From the NCBI GenBank assembly GCA_964036155.1, contig OZ038423.1, forward strand, positions 80,243,249-80,307,248: a stretch of 64,000 nt of DNA, in the 5' to 3' direction. Below the pieces are notes generated by a model, which did not search any database, was not told the origin of the DNA, and saw nothing but the letters and a program-made list of their open reading frames with translations. Made by a program: the position numbers and the translations under genes. Shown here piece after piece: positions 32,057-44,200 of this stretch. The DNA is from Diploscapter coronatus (lineage: Eukaryota > Nematoda > Chromadorea > Rhabditida > Rhabditidae). Each line of letters starts with the position of its first letter. Within the stretch, counting starts at the first letter, position 1.

Positions 32057-35000
32057 TCAGTCAATATCCTTACTGATCGTTAGTAAACTGGCAAAGGCGG
32101 CGTGAACAACGTCTAAAATCAAATTCCTTGTAATACAGTATTTACTTTAATTAAAACCCCTCGTTATATCTAAGAGATCCTTGTAAAAAAATGTTTAAAT
32201 CAGAAATTTTATCATAGCAAACATTCATCTTATCTAAAACTTTTTAAGCGGAGGCAGAATTAAAAAAAATAGATCTGAATAATTTGTATAATTGAAAAAG
32301 TCGATAAAATAAGAATTACTGTAAGTTATCGTACCTGGACAGGAAACAAAACACACACGCTTCTCGTCGTTCACCATCTGTCTGACTTTCTCGCGGAGTG
32401 TCTCGTCCTGACCCACGAATAGAGCGAACACGTTCTGAAGCAAGTGAAATAGAATTAGGCTTCAAACTATTGGAAATCAGTTTTATAAATTCTAAGAATT
32501 TCAATGATCGATACGACAATAGGACAGTTTGCAAAATGATATATTATTGGATAGGTTGAAAGAATTGTCTATGCTTCAATTATTTGGAAGTCAACGTCAA
32601 TCCCTTCAAGAGATAATATGCCGCAGTTATTTATGTGCATTATAAACCCTAGAAGCAACTCCTCATAAGCATTATATTTTTTTATGTTTCAAAAAATTCT
32701 CATTGAATATCGAAAATTCAAAAATCAATACTATGCGTCGTTTTACGGCCCCTTGCACTAGTTACCTTTGAGTTACTCTTACCTTTTTCTGTAAAAGTTG
32801 TCCCTTTTTCTGAAAAAAGGCGGGTAACTTCTACAGAAGGGTAAGACGTAACTTGAGAGTAACTTAGTGCAGGAGGCCCGTTTTACTGATCACAAAATCA
32901 TCAAATGGAACAAATCTCAGACCTGTTGATTATGTTGTATAGCAGTTTGTAGCATTGGCAAATCGCTGAACGTGTCGCCGGCCACGAGAACTCGGCCATT
33001 CGACAACGATTCCCTCAGAGTTTCCACCAAAGCGTCCACTCCATTGCCCTTGTTCCAAACTTCTCCTGAGGATTTCAGGCAAATCTCGATCTCGAATTTT
33101 GAGCCGGCCTCTTCTAGGAAAAGGATCTGGAAAATAAAGAAAAATTCTTAAGATCACTTTTCTTTTATCGAAAAAAAGTAGAGAAAATGCGCTCTTGAAG
33201 ATTTTTCTTGTAAATATAAGATTCAAAATTTCAGAAATAAAAAATCATGAATCAGCGAAAATGTTTTATTCTATCGCTAATTGGAGAGCAAAGTCGATGT
33301 TCATGTAGCAGTAATTAGACATCGAATTTGGAAGGAGTGAAATGGAGTGAATCGCGTAGAAGAGAAAAGAGACGAATAATGCGTAATTTTTGAATGTCGA
33401 CATTCTCTTCAATCAATAATATAAAAGTTGCTTTTCCTCCTTCTATAAAAGTAGAGCAAAATGTTATGAAAAGATTTTCTAGGAGATACAAATTTGAAAA
33501 ATTACCCGGTTATAAGGGTCGACCCTGTGTATTCGCTCCTTGACCGCGTCAATATAACGAAGTTTCAAGTCCTCCGGAACATGGGAAAACACCGTTTGTA
33601 CGCCCAAAGTGATTCGATCGACTTTCAGTTGAACACCGCTTCCGACTAGGGCGAATTGCGAGAATTCACCGCCCTCAAATAGCTCGTTCAGCTAAACAAT
33701 TCAAATTCATAACTGATTTTCGTTTTCATACTTGACATGCGACCGGGTTTTGGGCAAAATTGTCGAAAATGAATTCGAGTGTTTGACATCTTTTTATAGA
33801 ATACATTAGAAATATTCTAGGAAGAGTGATTTTTAATATCTAACTCACTTGGATGAAGGAATCAAAATGAAAAAGCTCCGTCATGAGACCAATTCCTTTA
33901 TTTATAAAAAAATTTTAATCTCAAATCTTCCACTCATAAAATAAGACCTACCTCATCCTTGAGCCTGGAGATGGCGTCGAATCCCTCATCCTCAATCCCA
34001 ACATCGTGAACGACTCTCTTGTTCTTCAGAAACCACTCACGACCCCACGAGCCACTTCGAAATTACTGGATATTTATTATTTCCAGGTCAACTTTTTATG
34101 TCCGTTTTTCCGAAAAGTTCTATCTTCAAACAACAAATCAAAAATGTCATATGTTATTCGAATTTTTCAAAAAGTAAAAGCGCTAAAATGCTATATTTTC
34201 TGTGAGATAGGATGTATAATTGAAATAAATATAGGTTTGATAAAATTGAAAAGTAATTCGACTTTCCGATCAGTAGTCTGCTTTTCGATAAATAAAAAAA
34301 AAGAAAAATGATACCTAAACATAACCGGACCATTAATGGGTAGCGCTGTCAGGTCGAGAATCCCGGGGCCTCGCAGCGGACCGGCAGTCAGAACGGCTGT
34401 GGCACGAGTGTACTCGCGTGCGAAACGGCCCATCAGATACGCGCTGTAGACTGGCTAGAAAAATGTTGTTAAGCTACAAATCGTCACGCTCTATCCAGAG
34501 ATGTAAATGTCTGAACACGCGTGTGGGTATAAACATTTACAGCTTGGATCGTCTATCGAAATAAGATAATTATAGATTTGATGCATAAAAGTTTGAAACT
34601 TGCTCTAAAAATTATGGAAAAATGTTATAGTAATCATGCGAAAATAACGTTTCAAGGAAAATCATAGATTCCTGAACAAACGAATTCACTAGTATCGTTG
34701 CTTAAAATGGACAACTGCTATGTGTCGTGACGGCGTGAGTTATCTTTTCCCACACTATTCCTCCCTACTTTCGCTCTCTTATCTCTAACTATAGCGCACG
34801 ACCCCACGACATATAGTGATTGCCCTTAAAATGACAATTAAATAATTAAAAAAAAAAACCTGAATATTAGTTGCGTATTGCGAACAGTAGTCCTTCATGG
34901 TGCCGTCCCAATCCGTGATGAACATCGGTTTGGTACCGTTTTCCGAGCCACTCACGAAACCTGTCAGGAATCTGGAAATTCACTTTTACCAAAAAAATAA

Positions 35001-35818
35001 CTTGAAAATGAATAGAAATTTCAATAGATATTTGATGAAAATAGTATCAGATTGTAGTAAAATGTTAAAAAAAAAAAAAAAAGAATTCTAAAGAAATGCC
35101 AAAAATGTGCTATTTAAAGAGCAGCTTTTTAGAGAAAAAAAACGTGATAAAATTTACCTAACACAATCCTCCAACTCGACTTTGAACTGCTCTTCCTTTT
35201 TCGGATGGTAGGGGCCGAGAATTTTGACGAAATCCACCGATTCCAAACAATCAGAATAATTGTTTGACCCAGAAGAAAGCAGCTGTCCCAGAAAGGCGAG
35301 GTCTTTCTGGAACAAAAATACGAATTAATTTTTCTATAACACAAAATGTCCCTAGAACAGTATGAAAATCGAGTCTTTTGATAAAAAATCTAGCTTTCTG
35401 GAAGAAAGAATCACTTTCTAGAATATATAAGAAGAAAATAACAAAACAATACCCTGAGCCCATTAATTTCGTCCCGAATATCGATAGAAAACTGGGAATA
35501 TTTCGTCGTGACGCTGCGCATCTCTCCTTTCGTCCGGTTGTCGGTCAACTGAAATTTTAACTTTTAGAGATTAAAGAAATTCTAAAAAAAAAAAACACCT
35601 CTTCAATAGCATGCCTCAACCGATCGATCAATTCATTTTCGATCGGCTCATTTTTCAGCAACTTTTGAATGATCGTTTTTCGAATGCCTTGAGCCTGAAA
35701 TAGCAAATTTTAAAATAAAGTCATTTTAGAAAATGAAAAAATTAAAAGTTCAACATTTTACCGAGTAAAGAAAACTCCGAAATTCGTCGACCGACTGCGG
35801 CTGGACATTGTTTTCCAT
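32057..35818 (-). CDS. gob-1: Trehalose-6-phosphate phosphatase GOB-1 (about 432 aa)
   Basis: Exons: 35762-35818, 35599-35694, 35453-35548, 35158-35306, 34860-34971, 34315-34454, 33952-34054, 33506-33691, 32923-33126, 32335-32434, 32057-32112 (1,299 nt). This is the nematode HAD-superfamily phosphatase that hydrolyses trehalose-6-phosphate to trehalose; loss of C. elegans gob-1 is lethal because the phosphate ester accumulates. Motif I with the nucleophile is TDWDGTMKDYCSQYATN at about residues 151-167. AVLTAGPLRGPGILDLTA and GPVMFSGSWGREW follow. The Mg-binding motif GDTFSDLPM lies near 363-371. The N-terminal 100 residues are the helical, poorly conserved part of the family. The start is the first ATG after TTTGCAG|GCC; the frame is open upstream to the acceptor, so a further 5' exon is possible. 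Exon 33952-34054 uses an odd acceptor (TTTCGAAG), and the 34860 donor is GTTTTT. Confidence 0.93.
32739..32879. repeat. Foldback element in a gob-1 intron
   Basis: Arms around GTTACCTTTGAGTTACTCTT (32760) and GTAACTTGAGAGTAACTTAG (32847), with outer CGGCCCCTTGCACTA and TAGTGCAGGAGGCCCG. Both flanks carry TTTTA. Confidence 0.65.
33282..33423. repeat. Foldback element in a gob-1 intron (family of 9706 and 36352)
   Basis: Begins TTGGAGAGCAAAGTCGATG and ends CATTCTCTTCAATCAA, with GACGAATAATGCGTAATTT inside. The central GAAATAGT is diverged in this copy. Confidence 0.6.
34710..34824. repeat. GGCAA-ended palindromic MITE in a gob-1 intron with exact 9-bp target duplication
   Basis: Flanked by CTTAAAATG on both sides (34701-34709 and 34825-34833). 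Ends GACAACTGCTATGTGTCG and CGACATATAGTGATTGCC. The interior CCCACACTATTCCTCC and TATCTCTAACTATAGCGC matches the 10483 and 8076 copies. Confidence 0.88.
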
Positions 35819-36190
35819 TATCGACGGCAGGATCAGACTGGTGACGAGGGCCTGCAAATTTTATTTCAGAAAAATAGATATTTTAAATCGCTACGAAATT
35901 TTGAGGTTATGGGCAGCGAGACCTACGTCATTACTCAAATAACATTTAGAAATCGTCAAATCAAATCTTGAAACTGACAAAAATGAGCTAACGATTACTA
36001 TTCTTTGGAAATAATCGTGTTCAAAAATCTTTCAAATCAATAGCGTTTTCAAAATTTATGCTTCCAAGTTTAGGATATTTTGCATGAAATAGGAAAAAAT
36101 ATCATTGAAATTCTCTCACCAGCTTTATAATTTCCTATCGATATTTGCTGACGCCTTGTGTTCTCTTAGTTTGCAGCCTCGCGCATCGAA

Positions 36191-36337
36191 ATGTTCTTCT
36201 TCTTCTTGTTAGTTGTGATTTGGAGAATTGCTGCAGACTTGGGAGAGGCGGTCGATAAAAATTTCGACTTTCAGACTTTGAGGCGAGGGATGAAAAGTGC
36301 ACTCGAAGTTCAATCAACTCAAAATTCGACTCCTTAA
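36191..36337 (+). CDS. Possible small secreted peptide (48 aa)
   Basis: A true ATG opens a 49-codon frame. It begins MFFFFLLVVIW, a textbook signal-peptide core, followed by about 35 mostly polar residues (DLGEAVDKNFDFQTLRRGMK) and ends QNSTP-stop. Two acceptor-like sites, TTCTCTTAG and TTTGCAG, lie 20-30 bases upstream, in keeping with trans-splicing. No cysteines and no dibasic-plus-glycine amidation sites are seen, so it does not look like a classical neuropeptide or knottin. It is divergent from gob-1 and starts about 370 bases away. It may have further exons, or be a chance frame; there is no homology evidence. Confidence 0.35.
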   Translation: MFFFFLLVVIWRIAADLGEAVDKNFDFQTLRRGMKSALEVQSTQNSTP

Positions 36338-36351
36338 AATTTGTATCGTTG

Positions 36352-36490
36352 ACTGGAGAGCAAAGTCGATATTCATGCAGCAACGATTAGAAATCGCATT
36401 TGGACGCGAAATAGTGAATTGTATAGAAGAGAAACGAAAGACGAATAGTGTAATTTTTGAATATCAGCGTTCTCTCCAATCTGCAATAGA
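36352..36490. repeat. Foldback element (family of 9706 and 33282)
   Basis: Ends TGGAGAGCAAAGTCG and TTCTCTCCAATC. The interior GGACGCGAAATAGTGAATTG carries the shared core. It creates the 111-codon open frame seen across it. Confidence 0.7.
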
Positions 36491-37079
36491 AGTTTCAAAG
36501 ATTCATTTTAGGATGATCAAGAAATATGAAGTCTTGAAGCTTTTGATAATTTTAAAAGAAGAACACTTAAGATTACACGAATATTCGCAAATAATAATAG
36601 ATTATTTGAAATATCAAAGAACGCAACTTTGATCAAGAAAATTGGTGTTGTGATAAAGGAGTGATAAATTGATATCTAATCGAAGCAAACAATCAAAGAG
36701 AAAGGCAAGGCAGGAAAAGGAAGAGACGAAGAAATAACCACTGTGAGAAAAATCGACGATGGCCAAGCCGTGTTTTGAAGCGAAAATAGATTTCTGCAAG
36801 TGGCCCGCATGGAAGAAGAAGAAAGAAGAAAAGAATACAGAGTGCGGAATAATTATGGAGACACTTATTCGTGTGCTAATTACTAGAGAACTATAAGCTC
36901 AGATAATTTTGGATCATTTTCTAAATTGATTTTAGCATTATGTGACATAGCTACGCTAGAAATTTCTTTAGAAAGTTTTTGAAAAATAGTTTGTTATGCT
37001 TGGTGAATCAAGCTATCTTAGAGATGAAAAAATTTGAATTTTGCTTACTATATGCCCATATTTGATTTTTTCGCTTCAG

Positions 37080-37290
37080 TTATACAGCGTGCCTTATGAA
37101 CCTTTACCAATCGTATTTCGTGGCCCCCAAAAATTCATACTTCACAATTATAGAAGTTTTCCGATGAATTTATGATCTGTAGGCTCCAAAGATTCGATAA
37201 AAAAATTATATGGGGTAGTTGGCGCCAGATTATGCGCGCCTGGCAGCAAGTAATAAGTGCTTCCATTATTTTTCCGCACTCTATACATTT
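37080..37290. repeat. Degraded dispersed repeat, related to 53185-53400
   Basis: Starts TTATACAGCGTGCC and ends TTTTTCCGCACTCTATACA. The blocks CCCAAAAATTCATACTTCA and AGTAATAAGTGC recur in the same order at 53240-53380. The TATACAG-like ends hint at a mariner-type non-autonomous element. Confidence 0.6.
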
Positions 37291-38264
37291 AATTTAGTGC
37301 GTTGCGTGAAAACATACACGACAATTCATTGAATCTAGATTCTTCATTTTACAAACGATATTTTGTGACATTTGTTTGGCAATTATCGTAATAGGTTTGT
37401 TCGGACCATTTCTGACAGTTCATCTTGATTATGGTATTCTCGAGGGCACTCTTTAAGCTCGCTTAGCCCAAATTCAATCAAACTCGAGTCTGAAAAACTA
37501 TTTACGCTCTTTAGCTATGTTACATGTTATTACGTTATACTGAAATTCTGTCATGGCATTTAACCTGCCGCTGTCATTTTTGCTGAACTCGAGAAAGCGA
37601 AGAAAAGGTGTGAAGGATTTTTTACCGCAAGTGGAATCTACTTATTTGGCATTTAAAAGCAAATTGTATTTTTAGAAACAATCAGCAAGTTCAAAGTATC
37701 GAAATCATTGCATCCACACGAAATGACATCACAGCTGTTGTTCAATAAATCTAGGTTCATTTTAATTGTCATTAAAAATTACTTGATAAAGAATTGACGT
37801 TTGAATAAATTGATAATTTGGAAACAGTTTCAATTATTTTGTACCCAATCCATCTTTAATCGATAACAACTTTCCATACTCAAATGCAAAGTTAACCGAA
37901 CCAACTCTAATCCGATTTTCAAAATATTCAACGCCAGATCGATGGAAAGGAGAATTGCATGAAGTCAGAAATCTTTTCTGTCTGGATGGAATGTCTGGTT
38001 GGACTATGTTACATTGATAATTTCAATAGTTGCTGACTATATAAATAGGCAAATGAGGACAAAGAGTTACTTTTTAGATTTATTTATTTTATTATTAGTT
38101 TTAATGTGACAAGAAAGTTTATGATAAAAAAATTAACGACGAATTTTTCCATATTATTGTAGGAGCATACAATGGCGAGCAAAACTTTTGCTTGCCACTG
38201 TATTTGTTACTCTATCTTCACTTTATGCTATTTTTATTGTGTTTTATCAAAACATTTTCAGATA

Positions 38265-41200
38265 ATGGGTCATAAAAAAGCAAAATCGAAAAGTGATAAC
38301 GGAACCTCGAAAGATGTAACAAATTTACGAAACAGGAAGAAAAAACCCATGCCTGATGTAAAATTATTTCCCATTATGTTTATTTATTCAAAGATATTTT
38401 CCAGAATAGCAGTGAATCATCAAATTTGATCCCCGAGTCTGAAAAGGATCAAGCAACTTCACATCGAATAACAAGAGTGAAGCCGACTTTCTGGCGACAA
38501 TTCCGTTGGCTGCTTTGGAAGAATATTCTCGTCAAAAAGCGACAGAAAGTAAGCATTTTATTGAACGCTTTCCTTAGTAAAACTCGATTTCTGCATTAAA
38601 CTTTCGCTGGATTAGAGTCGTTTGAATCAAATTTGAACAATTGATCAACCATTTTTAAATCCGTCTGCAGTATGCAAAATAGATTACAGTTGGTGAAATA
38701 TCAACATCAGAATTTTGGAAAAAAGGGAAATTTTAGAAACGATAGTTTGATAAATAGGGTCAAAAAATAAATCATCGTTTCATCTCAGCATTAAATTGAC
38801 AGAAAATCATGCGAAGCACAATGCTTTTTTTTGCTAATTACATGTTTTCAGGTCTGGCTGACAATCGAAGTATTTGGTCCGATTACATTCTTCATCATTT
38901 TGGCTCTCATCCGGACGAAAGATTTCACCGTCATCTTTCCACAATGTGAACAGTTTTCTAGTGAAAACTCAAAGAAATATGAAATTCTTGCCGACTCAGG
39001 AAACATTCTTGTGCTTAGGAAAATGTCTTACTGATAGCCTTGAAAATTTCAGTCACGTGAGAAGTTTTCGAAAAATTCGACAATTCAGGTCATTACGATT
39101 CGAAGGCTCTTCCGTCAGCAGGCCTACTGCCGTTTATGCACTCGATGCTCTGCTCAATCTCGAATGAATGCAAGTTGTCGCCCTCTACTGGAGACGAAAT
39201 GCGATACATCAACAACGCCACTGGAAAGGAGGATGAATCTCTGTAAGCCCTTTTGTTGTTTAATATAATTCTTGACATAAATAATGAATTTAAATTCCTG
39301 CAGAATACAATAACAAAATTATTTTTGATGCAAGCCTTCACCTTTTCAGAATGGTAGAATTCTTTCACTATTCAACCCTCCAGCTAAAATGGATCGGCAA
39401 GCATCCGAGACAATTTCGAAGATTGATGACGGAAATCATGGATTTTATCAATATTACTGCTGAGTTAAATATGATCAATTTTGTGATGCCAAAGCAATTT
39501 AGTCAGGTAATACTCTCCATTCTTTACGAGATGAACGTTTGCAAAGGGAGGGGAGAAGGGATGTCCACGAGTCTTAACTATATCTCTGCTCTCTCTTATT
39601 TCCATCCAGTGCCGATGCGTCAAGCTCGCAGATACGCGTCCCTATTCCAATGAAAATATTCATCTGATAAATAATGTAGTGTTCAGTGAAAAGAGCCATT
39701 ATTAGATTAAAATAAACCTTCTTCATAAATTAAAAATTCAGTTGTTTCTAAATTCAAGTCGGGCAGCCCATCGGTCAGCGTCATCTCTGAAGCTGTCTCC
39801 AGATTTGGCAGCAAAACTGCTGAGTGCATCTCCTCAGCCAGAATTCTTCAATCAAATATCTCATATCGTAAGAAAATTTCATCAGTTAATTAGTGAAATT
39901 CCCAGTTGAGTATTACAAGCTCATTTCTAGAGGCTTAGTTTGAACTTCTTCACTCACTAAAAATGAAGTGAAGCTAGAAGTTAAGGTAGATAAGATGAGC
40001 GAAATGGTGTTGAAATTTCATGTTAAAATAGCTTAACAGTGACTTTAGAACTACAACACGATGAATATGATGTTTGGCAGTTCTGATGAGACTCTGCCGA
40101 TGATGTGTAGTCGCTCATTATTCGAAAAGAGTTTATCTTTCCCCGATGGGTTAGGAGAATTCCCATTTTCTATAAAATCTATCGAATTTTAGTATCGAAA
40201 TTTCAAATCAAGAACTCAACAAACTCTGCAAAATCAGGGTAAATGATTGGATCAACGTCGTGATGAAGTTACAAAGAGATGCGAATAATCAAGCGGTAAG
40301 AATAAAAATCGATTTCGAAAAGCAACATGAATATGGTGGCTCTGACGGCATGGAAGGAGAGCGTTTCCTTCATTATGACAGCAAAATTCTTATCAAATCA
40401 TATCATTCTTCACAAAATAGTTTTACCTTATTTCCTAGAAATAGTATGTCGTCATTCGTCGTTTTTTTCTTTTACTACAACTTAATTTTGAAAACTTTCT
40501 GTTTATTCATATTTTAGGGCATGTTGTTATTGAATGGTACTTCTATTTCATACAGTTATCTCGCTACAAAACTGCTCAATTTGATGCGGCTACAAGAACA
40601 GCCGTTGTTCAGAGGAATCCAAAAATGGTCGAATATTGGAATGGAAAACATTTACGATCACATCCTCGGTGGAGTCAACGGAAAAGGTTAGTTGCTAATT
40701 AGAAAATTTAAAAATAATTATACAGATTATACCGAACTTTAGATCTTTTTATGAGTGATTTTATTCCAAGAGATGATGGCGACAAAGGAAAAATTGGCAC
40801 GCCTTACGATCACCTAAAGAATAGGCTCATCGAGTAGGATATTTCATAGATTATATGAAAGTATGACTGGTTTGAATAAGAGATGTGACTTCAGTCAACT
40901 TTTTGGCATTGAACTGGTCATTATTCGAAAAAAAAAATACTGAACATCAGTTAATCCACCATATCATATATTCGAATTATATTGTGAAAGCAAATTTGCA
41001 CCAAGAGTATTTCAGGTACATCAAGCAGGTTGTTCCAGGAGATGATGGTGGCAAAAATAAGGCCTGTCTCAACGTTCAAATCCAATATCGTAAAACTTAT
41101 TGAAGATAAGTTACTGTTTTAGTTCTTCAGAGAATTGCGCATCAGTTGATTCGTACTTCATGCGACACTTAAAACCGATGATACAAGGCTATATTCTCGT

Positions 41201-44200
41201 CACTCCTGATGTGCCTGCTACGAGAGAACTCGTCGATTTGGTAGGTATGCTAGATTATGATAAAGAAGTGTGGTTGGAAAAATTTGAAATTTTACCATTC
41301 GGAAAATAATAGATAGAAAAATAGGAAAAAATTACCTAATTTCTCCTAACTTTACAATCGATTTTGAAAAGCTTAGAAGTTGCGATTTAAAAAATATTCA
41401 CTAAATAAATATTGCATGAACTTTCAGCTAAATGAGCCATTCCGCCAGTTTGCCTACCTGAAAGAACTGTTATTGGAGTATCCTGGAAAAGCAACCGATT
41501 TTCAGAAAGCACTTCATCAGAGTCAACTATCAAAGGCTGCAGAAGTATCTTTTTCCGAAATAATTTAATTTCCTGATTTAGGAAAGATTTTTCAGAACTT
41601 GCTGATATTTTTGGACTCAACAGATATCTTGTCTCAGCAGTCCATCTCCTGGTTCAGTCAACTCAGATCGTTTCTCGAGCATGCATTCTCTGACATATCC
41701 GATCCAAGTTCTTTCGGCAATTTGACTATGACCGCAGTCGAGCAGATGGCACCATATTTGGATGTAAACTAATTGGATTAAACTCAAATAAATGACCATT
41801 CGAGTCGTTGTGCCACGTGTGAGTGGTCTAATAAGGGCAATCTCGAAGTTGGGTTAAGCATTTTATTGAGTCGAAGAGAGGTGGAGGTGGCCAATAGAAG
41901 AGAAGACGAATCAAATAATGAGGATTATGGAGGAGTGAGATAGTTGGGGATTTATGTGCATAATGTATGATAGTTTGGATTAGGCTTGGAATTGAGATTA
42001 TATAGGAGAGACTGCCCAACACAAGCTTTTTTCAAATTAAAATTTAGAAAAACTGTCTTTGAATGCCAATATAATTTTAGTGCATGTCTCTGGACCGTTT
42101 TCGATTCGTTTCAACAGCGCATGAAATGGAAGAAACAGCTGTTTGCCTACAGCAGTACAATCTCTACTATTCTGGACTGGTCTTCGATTTCGACAATTCT
42201 GACGGGGAAAAGTTTTCGATGAACACCACTTATCAGATTCGACACGTAACGCAGATGGTTGATTGTGAGTACAATTTTCACTTTATTCTACGAACGCGAT
42301 AAATCTAGCGACGATGGATATGGAAGATCACCCTCGACTTATTTTCGACAGAAATTCACCTTTTTATGGCCTGCGGTATCTGACATATGGATTCTCTTTC
42401 TTGCAAGGTTCCTTTGTATTTTGAAAGAAAGAAAAAACATTTGTTTGGCTTCAGAAGCAGTGGATCGTGCTATTATCCAACTGATAACTGGTGTTAAACC
42501 CGATTTGGGAGTCTATGTTCAACAGGAACCATTTCCAAGTTCGATTAAAGATGTGTAAGACTTTTTTTCAAATTGAATTGAAAATTTGGGACTGATTAAC
42601 CTTCAAAACAAAGCAATATTTATTTTGTTTACATTACAGCTTCGCAGTAGAGAATTTCCTCGGATTCTACGTGCTGATGTCTTTCATCGTTCCTGGAATG
42701 ATGTTGGTCAAGAATATCGTGCACGAAAAGGAAATGAAGTTGAAGGTAGGAAATATTGAAGATATGATATTCATGAAATTGAATCGAAGTAAATTTAAAA
42801 ATAATAAAAATCGGTGTAATGATTCAAATTTTGTTCAAGATAATTGAAATGTGAACTCTATTCAACTTTTGATGGCTGCTCATTACATAATTTTTAGGAG
42901 CATATGCGAATCATGGGTTTGGGCGATTCAATCCATTTCATTTCTTGGGCAACGGTCTCATTTGTAATCAATTTCATCAGTATATCCATTGTTGCCATGC
43001 TCTTGGTGGTAAGTCAATTAAAAATAATCATTTGAATGAGTGAAATTAGAATTAATCTCGACGTTTCTACTTGGAAAATTGTGTGAAAAGTGATCGTCGT
43101 TTATCTAATCTCTCCTAGCCATACATTGTATTTTATCGGTTTCAACCTCACGAATTTCACGACTAATCTATAATTCCAAATTTTTCAGCTCATTGCTTCT
43201 TATTAAATTCTTCATCAATTTTTCTAATTCTTGAGAATAAATCGCGAATATTTTTCAGTATGGTCATATCCTCCAGTATACAGATTACAGTCTTCTAATG
43301 ACACTCTACGTCCTTTATATGTTCTCCTGGATTTCTTTCTCGTCATTCCTCACCACTTTCTACAACAATTCTAATCATGCAGGAATCGCGTCGTAAGACA
43401 AATTTTTGAATATGATATTCTTTAAATTTATATTAATTTGATCATTTTAGCTGCTTCTGCACATTTACCTTCGGCTATCCATATCACTTTGCCAGGAAGC
43501 ACCGGAGTCCATTCTACATTAAACTTTCAGTTCGAAGAGGGTTTTTAGGAAAAATGACATCTGATTTTTAGCTGATGTTGCCTTCAAGTTGTCTCGGTTT
43601 CGGATCTACATTGATCTCAAAGGCTAACGAAATTGACGAAGCACGCTGGGACAAGCTCCATAAAATTTATCACCAAGGTTAGTAGTTATCTGAAACCCAT
43701 TTTGCAACATAATGATAGGAAAGATCACAAAATTGTAGACTTCGAGTTTGGCATAACCGATATATTCACATCATTGATTTGCCAAACTGTGTTCTTCGCC
43801 ATTGGTTCATGGTACATGAGCAACATTTTCCCAGGTATCTGAAAGCAATGGTTGAAAAGTTGAAGGCATTCGATTTAGGCGAATATAATGTTGGTCGCAA
43901 GTGGTATTTCCCGTTTACGTTGTCGTACTGGTTTCCAAAGTCTCAAGATGAAGAGAGTTATAAGATATTCGAAGATCGTGATGAGTCACCAAGTATAACC
44001 ACAACTTGCCAGTCTATTTTGAATGAAATTTTAGCAAACGACTTCTTTGAATCTGAACCAATTGGTCAAAAGATGACAGTGCAAATTTCTGGATTGTCGA
44101 AAATCTACCCCAGTGGAGCAGAGGCTCTTGAAAATTTGAATCTGAAGTTGTACGAATCGAGTATCACTTCATTGCTAGGGCATAATGGAGCTGGCAAGAC

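Larger units (their letters stand above)
35852..38264. other. Region between gob-1 and the ABCA gene
   Basis: Contains the possible small secreted-peptide gene (36191-36337), a foldback (36352-36490) and a degraded dispersed repeat (37080-37290). The rest is AT-rich without supported exons. Confidence 0.5.

Noticed and set aside
40885..41103. Open frame with [14 protein letters not shown] inside the ABCA gene as a possible exon
   Set aside because: The exon 40752-40837 (ending ATCGA) joins in phase to the acceptor at 41015 (GTACATCAAG), giving [13 protein letters not shown]. Including the extra stretch breaks the frame, so it is intron.
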